10,725 nucleotides of DNA from Nitrospinota bacterium (GTDB lineage Bacteria; Tectomicrobia; Entotheonellia; J063): contig RFHZ01000913.1 of the NCBI GenBank assembly GCA_003696125.1, positions 1-10,725 on the forward strand, read 5' to 3'. Each line of letters opens with the position of its first letter. Positions within the stretch are counted from its first letter, which is position 1. Below the pieces are notes generated by a model. It was not told where the DNA came from, did not search any database, and saw only the letters and a program-made list of their open reading frames with translations. Below, piece by piece: positions 6,913 through 10,725 of the stretch. The translations under genes were made by a program, and so were the position numbers.

Positions 6913-7155
6913 TTACCGCTCCCGCTGGAGTCTCCGGATCAGGGCCCGTTTTTCTACGCGGTATTTAAACGCTTTGCGCCCATTGATGAAGATGACCGGA
7001 ATTTCCCATTCGTATCTGCGATACAACTCCGGATCGGACCGGATATCGATCTCCAGCAGCGTAAAAGGGATCTCGGCCTGCACCTCCTGCAGCACCGCTT
7101 TGGCCTCTTCGCACAGATGGCAGTCCGGCTTGCTATAGATCTCTACCCGAATCAT
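6913..7155 (-). CDS. Small glutaredoxin-like protein (CxxC)
   Basis: From the ATG at 7155 the protein has 80 residues and a thioredoxin-like fold pattern. It shows a beta strand (IRVEIYSKPDC), the redox motif CHLC at about 14-17, a helix (EEAKAVLQEVQ), a second strand (FTLLEIDIRSD), IPVIFI with the cis-proline near residue 55, and NGRKAFKYRVEK. This matches short glutaredoxin-like proteins (glutaredoxin-like/DUF836 type) rather than GSH-specific glutaredoxins. It probably acts in cytoplasmic disulfide exchange; the partner is unknown. A GTG at 7177-7179 would add eight residues (MTQEEKGA), but that stretch contains the GGAGGAGAAGG that serves as ribosome binding site for the ATG, so I start at the ATG. 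It lies on the same strand upstream of the transporter operon, which has its own promoter. I see no terminator after it. Confidence 0.85.
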   Translation of the reverse strand: MIRVEIYSKPDCHLCEEAKAVLQEVQAEIPFTLLEIDIRSDPELYRRYEWEIPVIFINGRKAFKYRVEKRALIRRLQRER

Positions 7156-7288
7156 GGCCCCCTTCTCCTCCTGCGTCACCGGGACTTTACCACCGGCCTG
7201 CAGGACAAAAAAAGTAAAACTTCTGCGCTTTCCCTAGCCTCGACGACACCGCTCTCCCCCATCTCTGCTGGATGAATCAGGATAGTGT

Positions 7289-7317
7289 ACCTTACCCGGC
7301 TTTACGGCGAAGGTCAA
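7289..7317 (-). promoter_or_regulatory. Weak candidate promoter of the glutaredoxin-like gene
   Basis: The minus strand has -35 TTGACC (7317-7312), a 17-bp spacer and -10 TAAGGT (7294-7289). The -35 is good and the -10 poor. It would give a leader of about 125 nt. The gap between the divergent genes (7156-7465, 310 bp) otherwise holds the plus-strand promoter at 7380 and the palindrome at 7360, and no gene that I can see. Confidence 0.35.
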
Positions 7318-7359
7318 GCAGGTTTTCGCCGGCAGGATGCAGCTCACCCTGAGAACCCC

Positions 7360-7373
7360 TGTCCCCTGGGACA
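7360..7373. promoter_or_regulatory. Palindrome just upstream of the lipoprotein promoter
   Basis: TGTCCC-CT-GGGACA is a perfect 6+2+6 inverted repeat ending 6 bp before the -35 box of the plus-strand promoter. That is where an activator or repressor could bind. There is no direct evidence of function. Confidence 0.35.
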
Positions 7374-7379
7374 AAATGA

Positions 7380-7408
7380 TTGACAACGAGGGAGGATCGG
7401 GATAGGCT
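7380..7408 (+). promoter_or_regulatory. Candidate sigma70 promoter of the lipoprotein gene
   Basis: A perfect -35 TTGACA (7380-7385) is followed by a 17-bp spacer and -10 TAGGCT (7403-7408), which keeps only the key TA and final T. The start would fall near 7415, about 50 nt before the ATG at 7466. Confidence 0.5.
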
Positions 7409-7465
7409 GCATAAGGGATAGAGGTTCAGGCTCGGGTCTGAGAAAGAGAAAGGGGGAGAGACAAG

Positions 7466-8029
7466 ATGGGTAGTCGCTTGTCGATGCGACCATGGGGCTG
7501 GCTCATGCTCTGGTGCACAGTATGGATTGCCGGGTGTGCGCCGACGAAGGCAACGGTGAAAACGATCCGGGATACAGACAAGGGATATACCATCCAGCAG
7601 TTGCAGGGGAATCTCCTGGGCGGGAGCCGATCTTACCAGACAGGACGCCTCTATTTCAATCTAGAGCGTATCGAACGTCAAGACGGCCAGATCACCTACG
7701 CGCTGCTGATCGAGTACGAGGGGGAAAACTGGCTCTTTATCGAACGGGGAGAATCGCTGGTATTACGGATAAACGGGCAGGAACAAAAGCTCAAGGGGGA
7801 GGGGAGCTGGCGCTCTCGTGACGTCTCTGAGGCCGGGTACGCCATCGAGCGTGCCCGCTATCCCCTGACCCTCCTCGATCTCCTCCGCCTGGCCAGTGCG
7901 CAGCGGGTGGAGGTAGAGGTGATCGGAAGCCAGCGCCGGGTTCAGGGCTGGTTTACCGAGGAAAACTTCCGCTACCTGCGCCGTTTTATCGCCGACTATG
8001 TCCAGGCCAGCGAGTTTGCCTCTCCCTGA
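7466..8029 (+). CDS. Predicted outer-membrane lipoprotein of unknown function
   Basis: I do not recognise the family of this 187-residue protein. It has a type II signal peptide: R4 and R8, a hydrophobic stretch from about 9 to 22, and lipobox IAGC with the lipidated cysteine at 24. Alanine at +2 predicts outer-membrane sorting. The mature part looks all-beta first (QTGRLYFNLERIERQDGQ, then YALLIEYEGENWLFIERGE, then LVLRINGQEQKL) and ends in a helix (TEENFRYLRRFIADYVQ). Such alternating strands suggest a small beta-sandwich domain; no catalytic motif is visible. AGGGGGAG lies upstream of the ATG at 7466. It is the only plus-strand gene, has its own promoter, and converges on pal with 55 bp between the stops. 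An envelope role is inferred from the lipobox only. Confidence 0.85.
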   Translation: MGSRLSMRPWGWLMLWCTVWIAGCAPTKATVKTIRDTDKGYTIQQLQGNLLGGSRSYQTGRLYFNLERIERQDGQITYALLIEYEGENWLFIERGESLVLRINGQEQKLKGEGSWRSRDVSEAGYAIERARYPLTLLDLLRLASAQRVEVEVIGSQRRVQGWFTEENFRYLRRFIADYVQASEFASP

Positions 8030-8042
8030 CCTCTCACACGCA

Positions 8043-8067
8043 CCAGGGGAGATAGCCTCTCCCCAGG
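8043..8067. terminator. Stem-loop between convergent genes, possible bidirectional terminator
   Basis: GGGGAGA (8046-8052) and TCTCCCC (8058-8064) form a 7-bp stem with a 5-base loop, extended by two C-G pairs beyond an A-A mismatch. It lies in the 55-bp gap between the lipoprotein and pal stops. No T-run follows on either strand, so it would be an atypical terminator or a 3'-end stabiliser. Confidence 0.4.
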
Positions 8068-8084
8068 TAAACGGGGAGGGAGAT

Positions 8085-8720
8085 TCAGCGCCGGCTTACC
8101 CGCTGCAGCACCTTAAACTCGGCCCGCCGGTTCTTGGCCCAGGCCGTTTCATTATGTCCCGGGTCCACCGGTCTTTCCTCTCCGTAACTCACCGTGACCA
8201 GCCGGGTAGGGGCAATCCCTAAAGAGACCAGGTACTCCTTGACCGCCTGTGCCCGCCGATCCCCCAGGGCCAGGTTGTACTCGATGGTCCCCCGCTCGTC
8301 ACAATGTCCCTCGATCTGGACCTTGACCTCAGGATGCTGCCGCAGCCAGGCGGCATTCTCCTGGAGTGTACGTTTGGCCTCCTCGGTAAGGGTGGCCTTA
8401 TCAAATTCGAAATAGACCTTCTGAAGAGGAGAGGCGTCTGGGCCGCCCTCTGTCCCCTGGGTCCCGGTAACCAGAGGAATCGGTTGGGCAAATCCCTGGG
8501 CAATCTGCTCAGAGAGGAGCCGCTCCTCTGCCACCTCCTCCTCCGGCAATCCCCTCCCCTCCTCCTGGGAAGAGGGGACAGGAGAAGGAAGAGGAGTAGA
8601 GGCAAGTGCAGGATTGCCCTCGCTTTCCGGTGGTGGAACAAAATGCACAGCCCGCTTGGCACACCCGAGAAGAAGCAAAAAGAGCATACCTGTCATACAC
8701 GACCAGTAGAGCGTTTTCAT
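8085..8720 (-). CDS. pal: Peptidoglycan-associated lipoprotein Pal (OmpA family)
   Basis: This 211-residue protein has a lipoprotein signal with lipobox LLGC (cysteine 20; +2 is alanine, predicting the outer membrane). A linker rich in Pro, Ser and Glu (about 25-97) is longer than in E. coli Pal. The OmpA-like peptidoglycan-binding domain covers about 100-208. Its motifs are [10 protein letters not shown] (102-111), [13 protein letters not shown] (137-149, with D141 the expected diaminopimelate-contacting aspartate), LGDRRAQAV (152-160) and NRRAEF (198-202). Pal anchors the outer membrane to peptidoglycan and works with TolB in the Tol-Pal system. GGGAG lies upstream of the ATG at 8720. The gene follows tolB, the standard order, but after a 174-bp gap rather than a short one. 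Confidence 0.95.
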   Translation of the reverse strand: MKTLYWSCMTGMLFLLLLGCAKRAVHFVPPPESEGNPALASTPLPSPVPSSQEEGRGLPEEEVAEERLLSEQIAQGFAQPIPLVTGTQGTEGGPDASPLQKVYFEFDKATLTEEAKRTLQENAAWLRQHPEVKVQIEGHCDERGTIEYNLALGDRRAQAVKEYLVSLGIAPTRLVTVSYGEERPVDPGHNETAWAKNRRAEFKVLQRVSRR

Positions 8721-8818
8721 CGGTCATCTCCCTCTTCACCTGTTACGCTTTACCCTCTATTTTCTCCTGTACCCATGCGTTCCCCCCTTGCCGCCGGGAT
8801 GTTGGGAACACCGTATAC

Positions 8819-8843
8819 CTGCCTGGCTGACCTCAGCCGGCAG
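8819..8843 (-). promoter_or_regulatory. Bulged stem-loop in the tolB-pal gap
   Basis: CTGCC/GGCAG (8819-8823, 8839-8843) and GGCTGA/TCAGCC (8825-8830, 8833-8838) pair into a stem of 10-11 bp with one bulged base (8824). No T-run follows. It could be an RNA processing or stabilising site that sets Pal levels apart from TolB, or a REP-like repeat. The rest of the 174-bp gap shows no gene and no convincing promoter. Confidence 0.65.
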
Positions 8844-8887
8844 CAAAGATCTGACCCCGTGTCTATATGCCCTCCCCCTCTTCAAAC

Positions 8888-8909
8888 TCTCCCCTCACCT
8901 CCGGGGAGA
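8888..8909 (-). promoter_or_regulatory. Stem-loop around the tolB stop codon
   Basis: TCTCCCC (8888-8894) and GGGGAGA (8903-8909) form a 7-bp stem with an 8-base loop that holds the tolB stop codon. The arms are the same heptamers as in the stem-loop at 8046-8064, in the opposite order. Only GUUUG follows in the transcript, so terminator function is doubtful. Confidence 0.35.
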
Positions 8910-10232
8910 AAAACGAGGAGACCAGGCAGGACTGAATCCCCCACCAGGTGGGGCCAGGATCAGGCGCTGATTCGTCCCATCGGCGTTCATAGCAAAGATC
9001 TGGGAGACCCCATTGCGGGTAGAGGCAAAGGCGATGAGACGTCCATCCGGGGACCAGGTGGGATGCTCGTTATCCCCACTCTGCGCCGTCAACCGGCGTC
9101 GTCCTGTCCCATCGACCCGTATGGTGTAAATATTGAATTCCCCGCTTTCCTCCCTGCCGGTATAGGCGATATACTCGCCGGCAGGAGACCAGGCGGGCAG
9201 GTCGTTAAACGTCCCCTCATAGGTCACACGCCTGACCCGGGTTCCATCCGCCTCCATGATGTAGATCTGGGGAGAACCGGATCGATCCGAGGTGAAGGCA
9301 ATCTGCCGTCCATCCGGAGACCAGGTGGGGGCAGAGTCGATGGCCGGATGGGTGGTGAGACGGCGGAGGCCGGTGCCATCCCTGCGCATGGTGTAGATCT
9401 CTGCATTGCCGTCTTTGCTGAGGACCAGGGCGATCCGTTCCCCATCCGGAGACCAGGCGGGAGCAGTATTTAAGCCAGGGTACGTGGCCAGCGGTCTCCG
9501 CTTCGTGCCGTTCCACCGCATCACATAGAGGGAAGGGTTCCCCTCCCGGTAGCTGGTAAAGAGGAGCTCGCTCCCCAGCGGTGACCAGGCCGGGGTGAGG
9601 ACCAGGGAACGGTCATAGGTCAGTTGATAGACGTTGGCGCCATCGTAATCCATGATAAAGAGTTCCTTATGCCCCTGCACCGGTGAGAGGAAGACGATCT
9701 TGGTCTGGGCAATCCCTGCCTCCCCGGTCAGCCGGTAGACCACCTCATCGGCACACTTATGCACCATGGTCCGCAAGGCCAGGAAATGGCCACGATAGCG
9801 TTTCCCACCGATCATCCGGCCCTGGGGCACCTCGTAGATCCGGCATTCCATGACCAGCGTCTTTCCACGTCTTTCGTACTTCCCCTGCACCAGGAACTGG
9901 GCTCCCTGTCGGTCCCAGGCAGCAAATACAGGCCTCTTTGACCCTTCCCCCCCTCCTGGTGGGTCCTGCGGCTGAGCAGAGAGATCACCGATCGGCTGGA
10001 AAAGGGTGGAGAAACGGAGATCTTGCCGCAGGATGGTGGCCATCTCTCCACCCAGACCGTTCTCTGTCGTGGGAGAGCCGGCAAGGGGAGTAAAAGGAGG
10101 AGCGGCGATCCGTATCTTGCTCATCCCCCCTTTCTGGATGTGCAGGTACACCTCTGCTCCCTGGGTGGTGACGATCCCAAGGCCTAACAGGGCAATAATT
10201 AAGGTGATAAAAGAGGGGAGTCCTGATCTCAT
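8895..10232 (-). CDS. tolB: Tol-Pal system beta-propeller protein TolB
   Basis: This 445-residue protein is about the usual TolB length. A Sec signal peptide (hydrophobic 8-22, probable cut after QGA at 26) leads to the N-terminal domain (about 37-170, with KIRIAAPPF and a QFLVQGKYE strand). A six-bladed PD40 propeller follows, with WSP motifs at 216, 260, 304, 348, 393 and 437, one about every 44 residues. Repeated YxMxxDGT and IAFTSxR elements accompany each blade. TolB is periplasmic and binds Pal through the propeller, linking it to TolA. The ATG at 10232 overlaps the tolA stop (ATGA), so translation is coupled; only a weak GGA lies upstream. The blades also repeat at DNA level (CCATCCGGAGACCAGG-like segments near 9043, 9311 and 9441). 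Confidence 0.97.
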   Translation of the reverse strand: MRSGLPSFITLIIALLGLGIVTTQGAEVYLHIQKGGMSKIRIAAPPFTPLAGSPTTENGLGGEMATILRQDLRFSTLFQPIGDLSAQPQDPPGGGEGSKRPVFAAWDRQGAQFLVQGKYERRGKTLVMECRIYEVPQGRMIGGKRYRGHFLALRTMVHKCADEVVYRLTGEAGIAQTKIVFLSPVQGHKELFIMDYDGANVYQLTYDRSLVLTPAWSPLGSELLFTSYREGNPSLYVMRWNGTKRRPLATYPGLNTAPAWSPDGERIALVLSKDGNAEIYTMRRDGTGLRRLTTHPAIDSAPTWSPDGRQIAFTSDRSGSPQIYIMEADGTRVRRVTYEGTFNDLPAWSPAGEYIAYTGREESGEFNIYTIRVDGTGRRRLTAQSGDNEHPTWSPDGRLIAFASTRNGVSQIFAMNADGTNQRLILAPPGGGFSPAWSPRFSPRR

Positions 10233-10725
10233 GGTTCCTGATCCGCCAGGGTAAAGGCAAAATGCACCTGTAGATAGTCCTCTCCAAACTCCAGGGGGAG
10301 GGGAGGGAAGGGATCAGCATCTATAACGGCCCGCAGCGCGGTTTGATCGAGCAAGGTATTCCCCGAGCTCTCCTCAACCACCGGTGCCTGAATGTGTCCA
10401 TCTCGCTGAATCTGAAAGGCGATGACCACCTTTTTTCCCGAAGAGCGTATGTTGCGTGGCGGCTGCCATTGCCGGCCGATCTTCTGTTCGATGAGCTGCA
10501 GATAATAGGCAAAAGGGAAATTGGTTGTCCCCAGAGCGATCCCCCCTCTCTTTACTTCTCCCTCTCCGGAAGGCCGCCTTCCCGGAGAAGAGCCTGAAGC
10601 AGGAAGCTTCTTTTGCGCCTGCACCTTATCGGCCTGGGTAGGGACAGGGGAGGGCACCTGCTTCTTCTGCGCCTCTGGCCGGCGAGTCGATTTTGCTGTC
10701 CGTCTGGGGGGTAGGGCAGGAGTCC
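10229..10725 (-). CDS. tolA: TolA-like protein, C-terminal part (TonB C-terminal fold; 5' end cut by window)
   Basis: The frame is open to the right edge, giving 164 visible residues. The first 60 or so are a linker rich in Pro, Lys, Arg and Gln. The last 100 are a TonB/TolA C-terminal domain: YYLQLIEQKIGRQW, VVIAFQIQRDGHI, then VVEESSGNTLLDQTAL and DPFPPLPLEF. These are hallmarks of the family, including SSGN, LD-x-x-AL and PFPPLP. The N-terminal membrane helix would lie beyond the edge. TolA spans the periplasm and couples TolQR force to TolB-Pal. I call it TolA, not TonB, because its stop overlaps the tolB start by 4 bp. An apparent GTG start at 10657 only reflects the lack of an upstream methionine codon inside the window. 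Confidence 0.88.
   Translation of the reverse strand, partial: TPALPPRRTAKSTRRPEAQKKQVPSPVPTQADKVQAQKKLPASGSSPGRRPSGEGEVKRGGIALGTTNFPFAYYLQLIEQKIGRQWQPPRNIRSSGKKVVIAFQIQRDGHIQAPVVEESSGNTLLDQTALRAVIDADPFPPLPLEFGEDYLQVHFAFTLADQEP

Noticed and set aside
7205-7225. A-rich run with a small inverted repeat, read as a possible terminator
   Set aside because: The stem is only about 4 AT pairs, and on the minus strand it lies upstream of the glutaredoxin-like gene rather than after a gene.
8846-8870. TATAGA-like -10 box for a pal promoter in the tolB-pal gap
   Set aside because: No acceptable -35 box lies 16-18 bp upstream of it.
8304-9473. Plus-strand open frame (389 codons) opposite tolB and pal
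   Set aside because: It crosses two well-supported genes and their gap, has repetitive content mirroring the TolB repeats, and lacks a ribosome binding site.

Overview
The window comes from a moderately GC-rich Gram-negative bacterium: it holds Tol-Pal envelope genes, two predicted outer-membrane lipoproteins, Tat-type secretion, AGGAGG-like ribosome binding sites and sigma70-type promoters (TTGACA/TTGACT with 17-bp spacers). A Tat-exported sugar-type binding protein next to a xanthine-dehydrogenase-family hydroxylase reminds me of NC10, Rokubacteria, deltaproteobacterial or betaproteobacterial genomes. That placement is inference only. Every gene but one (7466-8029) lies on the minus strand, so the minus-strand clusters read from right to left.

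Right part (about 8085-10725): the distal end of a tol-pal cluster, in the order tolA (C-terminal half, cut by the window edge), tolB, pal. tolA and tolB share an ATGA overlap. tolB and pal are separated by an unusually long 174-bp gap that holds a bulged stem-loop. Convergent to pal is an unrecognised lipoprotein gene (7466-8029, plus strand) with its own promoter.

Middle part (6913-7155): a small glutaredoxin-like protein with a CHLC motif, divergent from the lipoprotein gene.

Left part (1-6765): a likely catabolic or uptake locus. A strong promoter (TTGACT-17-TAAGAT) drives a Tat-dependent extracellular solute-binding protein, then two CUT1-type (MalF/MalG-like) permeases. A 16-bp stem-loop sits between the binding protein and the first permease. 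No ATPase gene is in the window. After a 204-bp gap with its own candidate promoter come the molybdopterin subunit of a xanthine dehydrogenase-family hydroxylase and its FAD subunit, which runs off the left edge. The [2Fe-2S] subunit would be expected just beyond that edge (E. coli xdhABC order).

The most interesting possibility is that transporter and hydroxylase form one pathway that imports and then hydroxylates or oxidises a compound that is probably not a purine. Two residues that bind the purine in mammalian xanthine dehydrogenase align, by my recollection, with hydrophobic residues here. A short palindrome, CTCT-N3-AGAG, occurs at the hydroxylase promoter and twice in the hairpin of the transporter transcript, hinting at shared control. 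I see no RNA genes, CRISPR array, insertion sequence or phage gene.
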